A program made the translations under genes and the position numbers. DNA of 64,000 bases from Pseudomonadales bacterium (GTDB taxonomy: Bacteria > Pseudomonadota > Gammaproteobacteria > Pseudomonadales > UBA5518), in contig JAJVIG010000007.1 of NCBI GenBank assembly GCA_022072145.1, forward strand, positions 1-64,000, given 5' to 3'. The first letter of the stretch is position 1. The number at the start of each line of letters is the position of its first letter. The notes below the pieces were generated by a model. That model ran no database searches. It was not told the DNA's origin and saw only the letters and a list, made by a program, of their open reading frames with translations. Positions 8,094 to 17,200 of this stretch are shown here, piece after piece.

Positions 8094-10253
8094 TCAGAAT
8101 TTTCCGTAGTAGCCTTCTTTCATGGCTTCGAACAGGTTGGCCGCGGTGTGCATCTCACCGTCGTATTCGACTTCCTCGTTGCCCTTCAGTTCGACGGTCG
8201 TTCCGTCCTCGAGCTTGAACTGGTAGATCGTCTTCTCCAGATCCTTTTCCTTGACCAGCACGCCCTGGAACGCCTCGGGATTGAAGCGGAACGTCGTGCA
8301 TCCCTTGAGGCCGCTCTGGTAGGCGTAGAAGTACACGTCCTTGAAGTCGTCGAACGGAATGTCGGTCGGCACGTTGATCGTCTTGGATATCGAGGAATCG
8401 ATCCACTTCTGCGCAGCGGCCTGGATATCGACGTGCTGGCGCGGCGTGACGTCCTCGCTGGTCTGGAAGTAGTCGGGCAACTGCTCGGCGGGATCGGTGG
8501 AATAGGGTGTTGCGCGCGGGTTAACGAGTTCGCGGTACGCGAGCAGTTCGTACGAGAAGACATCGACCTTCTCCTTCGATTTCTTGCCCTCGCGGATCAC
8601 GTTGCGCGAGTACTGGTGTGCGAAGCTCGGCTCGATGCCGTTGGAGGCGTTGTTGGCGAGCGACAGCGAGATGGTGCCGGTCGGTGCGATCGACGAATGG
8701 TGGGTGAAGCGGCAGCCTTCCCCGGCGAGCGCCTCGACCAGCTCGGGTTCGACCTCGGCGACGCGCTGCATGTAGCGGCTGTACTTCGCGTGCAGCACGC
8801 GCCCCGGCAGCCGGTCACCGGGCCGGTGCCCGTCACGCAGCATTTCCGGGCGCTTCGCGAGCATCTCGGGCGTCACCGTGAACATCTCGTCCATGATCGG
8901 GGCCGGTCCTTTTTCGCGCGCCAGTTCGAGCCCGGTGCGCCAGCCGGTCAGCGCGAGCTCGCGCGAGACCCGCTCGGTGAACTCGACCGCCTCGGCGGCG
9001 CCGTATTTCAGACGCAGCATCGCCAGCGTCGAACCCAGCCCGAGGAAGCCCAGTCCGTGGCGGCGCTTGTGCTCGATCTCGTGGCGTTGCTGCTCGAGCG
9101 GCAGGCCGCTCATCTCCACCACGTTGTCCAGCATGCGCGTGAACACCGCGACCACCTCGCGGAAGGAGGCCCAGTCGAAGCGCGCCTCCTCGCGGAACGG
9201 CGACTGCACGAAGCGCGTCAGGTTGATCGAGCCGAGCAGGCAGCTGCCGTACGGTGGCAGGGGCTGTTCGCCGCAGGGGTTCGTGGCGCGGATGTTCTCG
9301 CAGAACCAGTTGTTGTTCAGCTCGTTGACCTTGTCGATCAGGATGAATCCCGGTTCGGCGAAGTCGTAGGTCGAGATCATGATCACGTTCCACAGCTTGC
9401 GCGCCTTGACCCGGCGGTAGATGCGGCAGGCAACGCGCCCCTCGGCGTCGCAGACGTAGCCCCTGGTCTGCGGGAAGTGGCGCCAGAGGATGTCCTCGTC
9501 GTTGCCGATGTCGACGTCACCCGTCTCGAGTTCCCGGGCCGAAATCGGGAACGACAGCGGCCACTCCTCGTCCTGCGCGACCGCATGCATGAACTCCTCG
9601 GTCACCAGCAGCGAGAGGTTGAACTGGCGCAGCCGTCCGTTCTCGCGCTTGGCGCGTATGAAATCCACCACGTCGGGGTGGCTGATGTCGAAGGTGCCCA
9701 TCTGCGCGCCGCGGCGTCCGCCGGCCGACGACACGGTGAAACACATCTTGTCGAAGATGTCCATGAACGACAGCGGACCGCTGGTGTAGGCGCCGGCACC
9801 CGAGACGTAGGCGCCGCGCGGGCGCAGCGTCGAGAACTCGTAGCCGATGCCGCAACCGGCCTTCAGCGTGAGGCCCGCCTCGAGGTTCTTCTCGAGGATG
9901 CCGAGCATCGAGTCCTCGATGGTTCCGGAGACGGTGCAGTTGATCGTCGAGGTCGCCGGCTTGTGCTCCAGGGCTCCGGCGTTGGAGATGATCCGCCCGG
10001 CCGGGATCGCGCCATTGCGCAGCGCCCACACGAAGCGCTCGTACCAGTGCTCGCGCAGTTCCTCGCGCTCGACCTCGGCCAGCGCGCGCGCCACCCGGCG
10101 ATAGGTGCCGTCGATGGTCTCGTCGATCGGGTTGCCCGCCTTGTCTTTCAGGCGGTACTTGCGGTCCCAGATGTCTTCCGATGCCGGTTGCAGCGTGGAG
10201 CTGACCTCGGCCGGACGCAGGGGGTTGGCAACCTTCAATGCTTCGATGGACAT
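8094..10253 (-). CDS. nrdJa: Adenosylcobalamin-dependent (class II) ribonucleoside-diphosphate reductase, catalytic subunit
   Basis: This 719-residue catalytic subunit reduces ribonucleotides to deoxyribonucleotides using adenosylcobalamin, with or without oxygen. Family landmarks are present: STINCTVSGTIEDSM with a redox Cys, LKAGCGIGYEFSTLRPRG, NPCGEQPLPPYGSCLLGSINL around residue 325 (active-site Cys and Glu), and IAPTGTISL. The C-terminal redox tail is missing because it is encoded by the next gene. The ATG at 10253 follows GAGG about 7 bases upstream. Two NrdR-type operator boxes sit about 125-170 bp before the start. No class I genes and no B12 riboswitch were seen nearby. Confidence 0.93.
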   Translation of the reverse strand: MSIEALKVANPLRPAEVSSTLQPASEDIWDRKYRLKDKAGNPIDETIDGTYRRVARALAEVEREELREHWYERFVWALRNGAIPAGRIISNAGALEHKPATSTINCTVSGTIEDSMLGILEKNLEAGLTLKAGCGIGYEFSTLRPRGAYVSGAGAYTSGPLSFMDIFDKMCFTVSSAGGRRGAQMGTFDISHPDVVDFIRAKRENGRLRQFNLSLLVTEEFMHAVAQDEEWPLSFPISARELETGDVDIGNDEDILWRHFPQTRGYVCDAEGRVACRIYRRVKARKLWNVIMISTYDFAEPGFILIDKVNELNNNWFCENIRATNPCGEQPLPPYGSCLLGSINLTRFVQSPFREEARFDWASFREVVAVFTRMLDNVVEMSGLPLEQQRHEIEHKRRHGLGFLGLGSTLAMLRLKYGAAEAVEFTERVSRELALTGWRTGLELAREKGPAPIMDEMFTVTPEMLAKRPEMLRDGHRPGDRLPGRVLHAKYSRYMQRVAEVEPELVEALAGEGCRFTHHSSIAPTGTISLSLANNASNGIEPSFAHQYSRNVIREGKKSKEKVDVFSYELLAYRELVNPRATPYSTDPAEQLPDYFQTSEDVTPRQHVDIQAAAQKWIDSSISKTINVPTDIPFDDFKDVYFYAYQSGLKGCTTFRFNPEAFQGVLVKEKDLEKTIYQFKLEDGTTVELKGNEEVEYDGEMHTAANLFEAMKEGYYGKF

Positions 10254-10375
10254 GTACGCCTCGCTGATGATTCGTGCCCGGTTGATGTTGTGAGAGTTTT
10301 TCCCGGAAAGCCTTCCCCGACGCGCGCAGATGCGGTCACCCGAGGCGGGTCACTGGTGTGCATGGGGAGCAGAAA

Positions 10376-10424
10376 ACTCAAGATGAAGTGTAATACCGCA
10401 GCGTCAAAACACAATATGTTGTGG
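10376..10424 (-). promoter_or_regulatory. Two NrdR boxes over the nrdJa promoter
   Basis: On the plus strand, 10409-10424 reads acacaatatgttgtgg, a 14/16 match to the NrdR box (ACACwATATaTwGTGT). Positions 10376-10391 read actcaagatgaagtgt, about 12/16. They are 33 bp apart start to start, close to the usual three-turn spacing. Read toward nrdJa, a possible promoter (TTGTGT, 16 bp, TACACT at 10414-10387) overlaps both boxes, as expected for repression by NrdR. The rest of 10254-10608 holds no gene and no visible cobalamin riboswitch. Confidence 0.6.
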
Positions 10425-10608
10425 CCACGATTTTTGTCCACGCCGGATTGGCAGGGAGTTTGCTATTCCGGCGCGCCCGGGCGGGGGCCGCCTGCGGCAC
10501 CGCGCCGCCGTCGACTTGTAGCCCCGGTGCGCCATTGGCTAGTATCCGCGCGCGAAGCGCCCCGGAGCATCCTGCCCACCGGGCACAGCCCCCGCAGGAC
10601 TCCCGACC

Positions 10609-11379
10609 TTGGCGCGCCAGATCCGGATTCTGACCTACAACATCCACAAGGGCTACTGCTCGGGAAACCGCCGTTTCGTGCTCGAGGCGATGCGCGCACG
10701 GATCGCGGAAACCCGTGCCGACCTCGTGTTCCTGCAGGAGATCCACGGCCGCCACAGCGGGCGCCGCGCCCACGAAGGTCGCTACACCTACCCGGAACAA
10801 CCGCACTTCGAGTACCTCGCGGACCGCTCATGGCCGCATTACGCCTACGGACGCAACGCGATCTACCGCAAGGGCGACCACGGCAACGCGATCCTCAGCA
10901 AGTTCCCGTTCGTGGGCTGGGAAAACATCAACGTGGCGGTGTTCCCGCGCTCCAGCCGCAGCATCCTGCACGGCGTGATCGAGATCCCGCGCAGCCGCAC
11001 CCGCCTGCACACGCTGTGCGTGCACCTCGGTCTGCTCGAGGAAGAGCGGCGGGGGCAGTTCGAGGTCCTCGCGGCGCGCATCGCCTCGCACGTCCCGCGC
11101 GACGAGCCAGTGATCATCGCCGGGGATTTCAACGACTGGCGCCGGCGCGCCGGGAGGCACCTGCACGCGGGGCTCGGGGTCGACGAGCTGTTCCTGGAAC
11201 TCGAGGGGAGGCACGCGCGCACCTGGCCGATCTGGCAGCCGCTGCTGCCGATGGACCGCATCTACTACCGGGGCATGGCGCCGCTGGGCTGCGAACGGCT
11301 GAGCACCGGCCCGTGGCGCGAGCTCTCCGACCACGCGGCACTGATGGGCGTGTTCAGCTTGCCCGGGAAGCGTCGCTGA
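10609..11379 (+). CDS. Endonuclease/exonuclease/phosphatase-family protein
   Basis: This 256-residue protein has the EEP fold. Conserved blocks are ILTYNIHKG (Asn), DLVFLQEIHG (metal-binding Glu), GNAILSKFP, VHLGLLEEER (catalytic His) and IIAGDFNDW (Asp/Asn); RELSDHAALMG supplies the final Asp-His. Members of this group cut phosphodiester bonds in nucleic acids, lipids or small molecules, and the substrate cannot be told from sequence. There is no signal peptide. The start is a TTG at 10609 after an AGGA; the first ATG in frame is too far inside the catalytic core. The 3' end overlaps the convergent downstream gene by 26 bp, so the two ends cannot have separate terminators. Confidence 0.85.
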   Translation: MARQIRILTYNIHKGYCSGNRRFVLEAMRARIAETRADLVFLQEIHGRHSGRRAHEGRYTYPEQPHFEYLADRSWPHYAYGRNAIYRKGDHGNAILSKFPFVGWENINVAVFPRSSRSILHGVIEIPRSRTRLHTLCVHLGLLEEERRGQFEVLAARIASHVPRDEPVIIAGDFNDWRRRAGRHLHAGLGVDELFLELEGRHARTWPIWQPLLPMDRIYYRGMAPLGCERLSTGPWRELSDHAALMGVFSLPGKRR

Positions 11380-13819
11380 GCTTGCCGCGACCTCCGCGTG
11401 ACGGGGGTTGCTGCACCACCGCCAGCTGTTCCGTCGCGTAATCCAGGAAGGCGTTCACGTAATTCATGTTCACGCGGTTGCCGAACACCACCTGCATGCG
11501 CAGCAGGCGTCCGAGCTTGATCGCCGCGTGCAGGAACATCATGGTCGGCAGCAGCGCCCGCTCGGTCTTGCCGAGCGCCCAGGTGTGCGCGCAGGCGGCG
11601 ACGAACGCCTCGCGCAGCGTCGCGTCGATGCGTGCCTCCTGATCGACGAACGCGAACTCGAGCGCCCCCTCGGCGATATCGGCGATCCGCGGCGCGTAGT
11701 GCGCGGCCTGGAAGTCGTACAGCAGCGCCTCGCCGTCGACGAACAGCACGTTGCGCGGCGTCACGTCGCCGTGGCAGTGCAGCCAGCGCAGATCCCTGCT
11801 CGCCTCGATGCGCCCACGCGCCGCGGCAATCGCCGGCTGCAGGGAAGCGAAGCGCGCCTGCAGGGCCGGATCGTCGCTGAAGCGCGCCGGCAGGGCCGCG
11901 CAGTCGGCCAGCCAGAAGTCGAGCGACTCGGCGAACCGGTAGGCCTCGGTGCTCGCCACCGCGGCAGGCAACGCACGGTGCACCCGCGCCAGCGTGCGCC
12001 CGGCGGCCTCGACGTGCTCGCGCGTCAGGCGCGCAGGGTTGGTGGCGTGCACGTAGTCGAGCAGCATGCAGTGGAACGTGCCGAAGCGCTGGCACAGCGA
12101 TCCGTCGAGCGCACGACGCGGAACGATGGCCGGCGCTCCGGCGCCTGCCAGCGCCTCCAGCAGCGCGCACTCGTAACCGAGGTGGGTGCCACGGTGCCCT
12201 TCCGTGGGCGGCGTGAACTCGGCTCCCTTCATGACCTTGACGATGTAATCGCCGCCGGGGCCGTGAGCGCGGAACACCTCGTTGAAGCTCACGCCCTTGA
12301 GTGGTGTCGGCGTCTCGATCACGACACCGAAGTGCGTCGCGACGAAGGCCGGCAGTTCCGCGATCAGGTCGTTCTTCTCGTAGAGGACCTCGCGAGCCGG
12401 AAAGCCGCCCAGATAGCGGTCCTTGACCGTCGCGTCCATGCGCGAGGGGAAGAACAGGTAAGCCTCGACCAGGTGGTGGCGGAACGGGACGTTCGGGAAC
12501 TGCCCGCTCCACGGGTTGTCGATCGGGAAATCGACCTCGCCCAGGTGGTAATAGTCGCAACCGCAGACTTTCCAGAAGAACTTGCGGCTCCAGTCCTCGG
12601 GAACCGGGTAGCGCTCGTCGAGCTCGATCAGGATGTCGAAGTCCGAGCCGAGCTTGGCCCACGCGATGTGCAGGAACGGCACCTCGTAGCGTCCGGTGCG
12701 GCTGCCGGTCTTCTTCCACTCCATGGGGTTCAGCAGGTACACCTTCGCCACGCAGGGGTGGCGGGCGACGTGTTCGCGCACGTAGTCGCGGAACGCCGCG
12801 TCGAGCCTCCCGAGCCGCTCGTCGCCGTACGGGATCTTCATCGGTTTCACGAAGCCGATGCCGTGTCCATTCAGGAAGCGGTCGAAGTTCATCCACTCGC
12901 GGTCGAGGTCGGTGGGCGCGGGCGAGGTGCGCGCCGGGAAGATCACCCGGCCGCCGGCGGTGTCGAACAGCAGCTTCGCGTGTTCGAACTCGAAGCGCTC
13001 GGCGAGCGCGTTGCGGCGCGCGTACTCGTAGAAATCGAACACCTGCAGCTTCAGCAGGTTGATTTCCTTCGGCGTGAAGCGGGTGGCGTTGGCCGCCAGG
13101 TAATCGGCGAACGGTACCACGGGAGAGGCGACGGTCGACTTGGCGACCGTGCGCGGCGCGCCCGCGACCACCCGTAGTTCGATGCGCGCTCCGGGGATCT
13201 CGTAAACCTCGCGCTTGGGGTCCGGGCGCGTATAGCCGAGTCCGTTGAACAGTTGCAGCAGCTTGCGGTAGTAGGGCTTTTCTATCGTGACGCGCGCGGT
13301 GGCGACGTCGGCATCGCGCCCCACGCGGTCGACGCGGTGCGCGAGTTCGTTGACCTCGATCAGGCGCAGCGTCTCGTCGAGGTCGACCGCGCGCTCGCGC
13401 ATCTCGAGCACGTCGCGCGCCGCGCGCGCGAAGTTCAGGAACGAGTCCCGGTCGAGCAGCAGCTTGTAGTTGCGCAGGTGGACGTGGAAGCCGTCGGTGT
13501 TCTCCTCCAGCGAGATGCGCGTCGGGTTGTAGACGATGTTGCGCCCCAGCGGCTTCTTGTTGAAGAAGGTCTTGATGGTGTCGCTCTGGTTGGTGTTCGG
13601 GTTCACGCCGTCGCGGAAGCCGGCGGCGATTTCCTTGCGCACCTGCGGGATGTAGGTTTCGCAGAGATCGGCGAACTCGAGGAATTCCTCGACGCTGAAC
13701 TCGATGCGCAGGTCCCGGTAGTGAACGTGGATGTTCTCGCCCATGTCCATGAAAAAGGTGTTGAAGCGGTTGTTGCCCAACCCTTCCGAGCGGTGATACA
13801 GGCGAACGATGATTCCCAC
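11354..13819 (-). CDS. Protein of unknown function with nucleotidyltransferase-like motif and APH-type kinase domain
   Basis: This 821-residue protein has an unusual layout. Residues 1-140 hold two copies of a 20-residue motif (HVHYRDLRIEF... at 31-50 and HVHLRNYKLLL... at 112-131), which suggests an internal duplication. Around residue 390, LGSDFDILIELDE resembles the GS...DxD metal site of pol-beta nucleotidyltransferases. The C-terminal ~280 residues match the aminoglycoside phosphotransferase (APH) kinase fold, with HCHGDVTPRNVLF at about 681 (HGDxxxxN catalytic loop) and LLYDFQAA at about 700 (metal-binding Asp). A small molecule or surface sugar may be phosphorylated or nucleotidylated (inference). 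It lies downstream of dnaE2 on the same strand, separated by 109 bp. I do not recognise the N-terminal domain. Confidence 0.7.
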   Translation of the reverse strand: MGIIVRLYHRSEGLGNNRFNTFFMDMGENIHVHYRDLRIEFSVEEFLEFADLCETYIPQVRKEIAAGFRDGVNPNTNQSDTIKTFFNKKPLGRNIVYNPTRISLEENTDGFHVHLRNYKLLLDRDSFLNFARAARDVLEMRERAVDLDETLRLIEVNELAHRVDRVGRDADVATARVTIEKPYYRKLLQLFNGLGYTRPDPKREVYEIPGARIELRVVAGAPRTVAKSTVASPVVPFADYLAANATRFTPKEINLLKLQVFDFYEYARRNALAERFEFEHAKLLFDTAGGRVIFPARTSPAPTDLDREWMNFDRFLNGHGIGFVKPMKIPYGDERLGRLDAAFRDYVREHVARHPCVAKVYLLNPMEWKKTGSRTGRYEVPFLHIAWAKLGSDFDILIELDERYPVPEDWSRKFFWKVCGCDYYHLGEVDFPIDNPWSGQFPNVPFRHHLVEAYLFFPSRMDATVKDRYLGGFPAREVLYEKNDLIAELPAFVATHFGVVIETPTPLKGVSFNEVFRAHGPGGDYIVKVMKGAEFTPPTEGHRGTHLGYECALLEALAGAGAPAIVPRRALDGSLCQRFGTFHCMLLDYVHATNPARLTREHVEAAGRTLARVHRALPAAVASTEAYRFAESLDFWLADCAALPARFSDDPALQARFASLQPAIAAARGRIEASRDLRWLHCHGDVTPRNVLFVDGEALLYDFQAAHYAPRIADIAEGALEFAFVDQEARIDATLREAFVAACAHTWALGKTERALLPTMMFLHAAIKLGRLLRMQVVFGNRVNMNYVNAFLDYATEQLAVVQQPPSRGGRGKLSDASRAS

Positions 13820-13928
13820 GCGATGTCTCTCGAGTCGTGTTGGCGGAGGCCGGCGGCGCGCTGCGCCACGGCTCCTGCAAGCCTAGCAGGCGAGGGGAGC
13901 GTTCGCCCGCCGCAGGAGCCGGGCGGTT

Positions 13929-16900
13929 TCAGTGAAAATCCCGCGATGCCGTGCGCAGCGCACCGAGCGCCGCGCTGTGGTCGACCAGTTCACCGGCGAT
14001 CACGTGGGTGACGCCGTCGCGGCTTTCCAGGACCCCCTTGACCAGCAGCAGGCGGGCGCGCAGCAAGGCCTTGCGGAAGCGCTCCTGGCGGTCGCGCCAG
14101 ACCACGACGTTGACGTTGCCGGTCTCGTCCTCCAGCGTCAGGAACAGCACCCCGCTGGCGGTACCGGGCCGCTGGCGACCGGTGACGAGTCCCGCCACGC
14201 GTATGAAGCGGGCACCGCCCAGACCGGCCAGTTCGCGCGCCGTGCGGCAGCGCACGAACGGTTCGCGAGCGCGCAGCAGCGCCAGCGGATGGCGGCCCAG
14301 CGTGAGGCCGAGGCTGCGGTAGTCCTGCGCGATCTCCTCGGCCTCGCCCGGGGCCGGCAGCAGCACGCCGTCGTCGGGAGCGGCGCCCGCGGCACGCTCG
14401 AGCGGATCGAACAGCGGCCGCGGCTCCTCGACCGCGGCCGCGCGCCAGTGCGCCTGCCGGCGGTGGCCACCGAGACGGTGCAGCGCACCGGCACCGGCGA
14501 GCAACGTCAGTTCGTGGCGTTCCAGTTGCGCCCGCCGCGCCAGGTCCGGCAGGCTGACAAAACCACGCTCGCACCGCGCCGCGACGATACGCTCGGCCAC
14601 AGCCTTCCCCAGCCCGTCGATCTGGCGCATTCCCAGCCGCAAACAAAATTGCGGGGAAAATGGGGTCAGAGTCGATTTTTCTTTGGGAAAAAATGGGGTC
14701 AGAGTCGATTTTTCTTCGGAAAAATCGACTCTGACCCCATTTTCTTCCAGGGTGCAGTCCCAGTCGCTGTGATCGACGTCGACCGGAAGCACCGTGACGC
14801 CGTAGCGGCGCAGGTCCTGCACCAGTTGCGACGGCGAATAGAACCCCATCGGCTGGCTGTTCAGCAGCGCGCAGCAATACGCCTCCGGGTAATGGCACTT
14901 GAGCCACGCCGAGGCGTAGGCGAGCAGCGCGAAGCTCGCCGCGTGCGATTCCGGGAAGCCGTACTCGCCGAAACCCTGCATCTGCCGGAACAGGCGTTCA
15001 GCGAAGTCCGGTGCGTGTCCGCGTTCGAGCATGCCGTCAATCACCTTGCGCTCGAACGCTGCCAGCGTCCCATTGCGCCGCCAGGCCGCCATGGCGCGGC
15101 GCAACTGGTCGGCCTCGCCACCCGAAAAGCCTGCCGCGACCATCGCGAGCTTGATCACCTGTTCCTGGAAGATCGGCACCCCGAGCGTGCGCTCGAGGAC
15201 CTCGCGCACCGCCTCGTCGGGGTAGCTGACGGCTTCCTGCCCCTGGCGGCGGCGCAGGTACGGGTGGACCATATCGCCCTGGATCGGCCCCGGCCGCACG
15301 ATCGCGACCTCGATCACCAGGTCGTAGAAGGTGCGCGGCCGCAGCCGCGGCAGCATCGCCATCTGCGCGCGCGACTCGATCTGGAACACCCCCACGGTGT
15401 CGGCACGTCCGATCATCGCGTAGGTCGCCGGATCCCCGGCCGGGATCGACTGCATGTCGATCCGCACGCCGTGCGCCGCGCGGATCAGCGCGAAACTGCG
15501 CCGCAGCGCGCTCAGGATGCCGAGCCCGAGGATGTCCACCTTCAGCAGCCCGAGCGCCTCGATGTCGTCCTTGTCCCACTGGATCACGGTGCGCCCCGGC
15601 ATCGCGGCGTTCTCCACCGGCACCAGTGCCGCCACCGGCCCGCGCGCAATGATGAAGCCACCGACGTGCTGCGACAGATGGCGCGGAAAACCGAGGATCC
15701 GCTTCACCAGCGACAGCAGCCGCCCGGCCAGCGCGCTGGCGGCGTCGAGATTCTCCTCGGCCAGGCGGCGTGCCAGCTCCTCGCGGCTGTCCCACCACGA
15801 CAGCGATCTGGCCAGCCGGTCGACGAACGCCGGATCGAGCCCCAGCGCCTTGCCGACGTCGCGCACCGCGCTGCGCGGGCGGTAGCAGATCACCGTCGCC
15901 GCCAGCGCGGCGCGCTCGCGCGTGTACTTGCGGTAGATGTACTGGATGACTTCCTCGCGCCGCTCGTGCTCGAAGTCGACATCGATGTCGGGCGGCTCGT
16001 TGCGCTCGCGCGAGATGAAACGCTCGAACAGCACCGCGATGCGGTCCGGATCGACCTCGGTGATGAACAGGCAGTAACAGACCGCCGAGTTGGCCGCCGA
16101 ACCGCGCCCCTGGCAGAGGATGCCGTTGTCGCGCGCGAACCGGACGATGTCGTGGACAGTGAGGAAATAGTGCTCGTAGCCGAGCTCGGCGATCAGCCCG
16201 AGCTCCTTCCCCAGCAGTTCGCGCACCCGCCCGGGCACGCCGGCGGGCCAGCGCCGCCGGGCGCCGTCGTCCACCAGTTGCGCCAGCCAGGCGGCCGGCG
16301 AGACGCCGGGCGGCACCACCTCGGCCGGGTACTCGTAGCGCAGTTCGTCGAGCGAGAAGCTGCAGCGCCCGGCGATGCGCAGCGTTTCGGCGAGCAGCGC
16401 CGGCGGGTGGATGCGGGCAAGCCGCGCCAGCGGGCGCAGGTGCCGCTCGGCGTTCGGCGCCAGCCGCGTACCGAGTTGCTGCACCGGTTCCCCGAGCCGG
16501 ATCGCGCACAGGGTATCGGCGAGTGCCTTGCGTTGCGGCACATGCATAAGCACGCCGCCACAGGCGACCAGCGGCAGGCCGAGGCGCTGCGCGCTGTCGC
16601 ACAGGCGCAGGTACTGCACCTGGTCGTCGGCGCCTAGCAGCAGTTCGACCCCGAGCCACAGCCGGGCAGGAAACAGCGCACGCAACGCCGCGGCGCGGGA
16701 CTCGATCGCCTCGGCAGCGGCGGCGCTTTCCGGTACCCAGATCGCCAGGCAGCGGCGTACCCCGCACTCCAGATCGTCCGCTCGCAGTTCGTAGCCGCCC
16801 TTGGGGCTACGCCGGCGCGCCAGCGTGATCAGCCCCGACAGCTCCGCGTAGGCGGCGCGGTCGGGTGCCAGCAGCACCAGCACGCCCTCGGGATCGAAGC

Positions 16901-17102
16901 GGAACTCGGCGCCGACGATCAGCTGCAAGCCGTGCTCGCGCGCGGCCACGTGCGCCTTCACGACACCCGCCAGCGAGCACTCGTCGGTCAGCGCCAGCGC
17001 ACGATAGCCCTCGCGTGCCGCCTGCGCGACGAGCTCGGCCGGATGCGAGGCGCCGCGCAGGAAGCTGAAATTGCTTAGGCAGTGCAGCTCGGCGTAGCCC
17101 AT
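13929..17102 (-). CDS. dnaE2: Error-prone DNA polymerase DnaE2
   Basis: This alpha-family polymerase is used in SOS-induced translesion synthesis. The 1057 residues start with the PHP domain (MGYAELHCLSNFSFLRGASHP). The polymerase core has CQGRGSAANSAVCYC and PDIDVDFEHERREE (catalytic Asp residues near 370). The C-terminal region includes an OB-fold (IRVAGLVTGRQRPGTASGVLF). The open frame extends upstream, but homologues begin at this ATG, and a LexA box sits just before it. At about 787-816, between CTLE and LRLGMRQIDGLG, a short linker is replaced by an in-frame repeat insertion that adds two 11-residue copies of EKSTLTPF-type sequence. The usual partners imuA and imuB are not next to it. 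Confidence 0.95.
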   Translation of the reverse strand: MGYAELHCLSNFSFLRGASHPAELVAQAAREGYRALALTDECSLAGVVKAHVAAREHGLQLIVGAEFRFDPEGVLVLLAPDRAAYAELSGLITLARRRSPKGGYELRADDLECGVRRCLAIWVPESAAAAEAIESRAAALRALFPARLWLGVELLLGADDQVQYLRLCDSAQRLGLPLVACGGVLMHVPQRKALADTLCAIRLGEPVQQLGTRLAPNAERHLRPLARLARIHPPALLAETLRIAGRCSFSLDELRYEYPAEVVPPGVSPAAWLAQLVDDGARRRWPAGVPGRVRELLGKELGLIAELGYEHYFLTVHDIVRFARDNGILCQGRGSAANSAVCYCLFITEVDPDRIAVLFERFISRERNEPPDIDVDFEHERREEVIQYIYRKYTRERAALAATVICYRPRSAVRDVGKALGLDPAFVDRLARSLSWWDSREELARRLAEENLDAASALAGRLLSLVKRILGFPRHLSQHVGGFIIARGPVAALVPVENAAMPGRTVIQWDKDDIEALGLLKVDILGLGILSALRRSFALIRAAHGVRIDMQSIPAGDPATYAMIGRADTVGVFQIESRAQMAMLPRLRPRTFYDLVIEVAIVRPGPIQGDMVHPYLRRRQGQEAVSYPDEAVREVLERTLGVPIFQEQVIKLAMVAAGFSGGEADQLRRAMAAWRRNGTLAAFERKVIDGMLERGHAPDFAERLFRQMQGFGEYGFPESHAASFALLAYASAWLKCHYPEAYCCALLNSQPMGFYSPSQLVQDLRRYGVTVLPVDVDHSDWDCTLEENGVRVDFSEEKSTLTPFFPKEKSTLTPFSPQFCLRLGMRQIDGLGKAVAERIVAARCERGFVSLPDLARRAQLERHELTLLAGAGALHRLGGHRRQAHWRAAAVEEPRPLFDPLERAAGAAPDDGVLLPAPGEAEEIAQDYRSLGLTLGRHPLALLRAREPFVRCRTARELAGLGGARFIRVAGLVTGRQRPGTASGVLFLTLEDETGNVNVVVWRDRQERFRKALLRARLLLVKGVLESRDGVTHVIAGELVDHSAALGALRTASRDFH
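14657..14744. repeat. Palindromic REP-like repeat inserted in dnaE2
   Basis: Three copies of an element containing GGGGTCAGAGTCGATTTTTC lie inside dnaE2. Two are direct copies 33 bp apart (from 14657 and 14690); the third is inverted (to 14743). The second and third form a perfect 25-bp stem (14690-14714 with 14719-14743) closed by a TTCG tetraloop on a C-G pair. Each direct copy is 11 codons, so the reading frame is kept. This GGGGTCAGAGTCGA sequence type is a common dispersed palindromic repeat in proteobacteria, often linked to REP-associated transposases. None is encoded in this window. Confidence 0.85.
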
Positions 17103-17118
17103 GGCCGGTGAATCCGTA

Positions 17119-17138
17119 TACTGTTCATGTGTACAGTA
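17119..17138. promoter_or_regulatory. LexA (SOS) box upstream of dnaE2
   Basis: The 20-mer TACTGTTCATGTGTACAGTA fits the LexA operator CTGT-N8-ACAG. It sits in a longer palindrome with perfect 13-bp arms (17112-17124 and 17133-17145). It lies 17 bp before the dnaE2 ATG at 17102 and about 63 bp before the divergent YcgN-family gene. LexA should therefore repress dnaE2, and perhaps affects the divergent gene too. Confidence 0.9.
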
Positions 17139-17200
17139 TACGGATCCCGCGCCCGTTGCCCAGTTAACATGCGCGCATTGCCACAGCCAGCGTGAGCGCG

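Noticed and set aside
10254-10375. Cobalamin riboswitch before nrdJa
   Set aside because: No B12-box (GCCACTG-type) sequence or matching fold could be found on the minus strand. NrdR boxes explain the regulation better.
8148-11441. Plus-strand open frame of over 1000 codons
   Set aside because: It runs antisense to nrdJa and across the spacer into another frame of the EEP gene. It has no recognisable protein family; high GC produces such frames.
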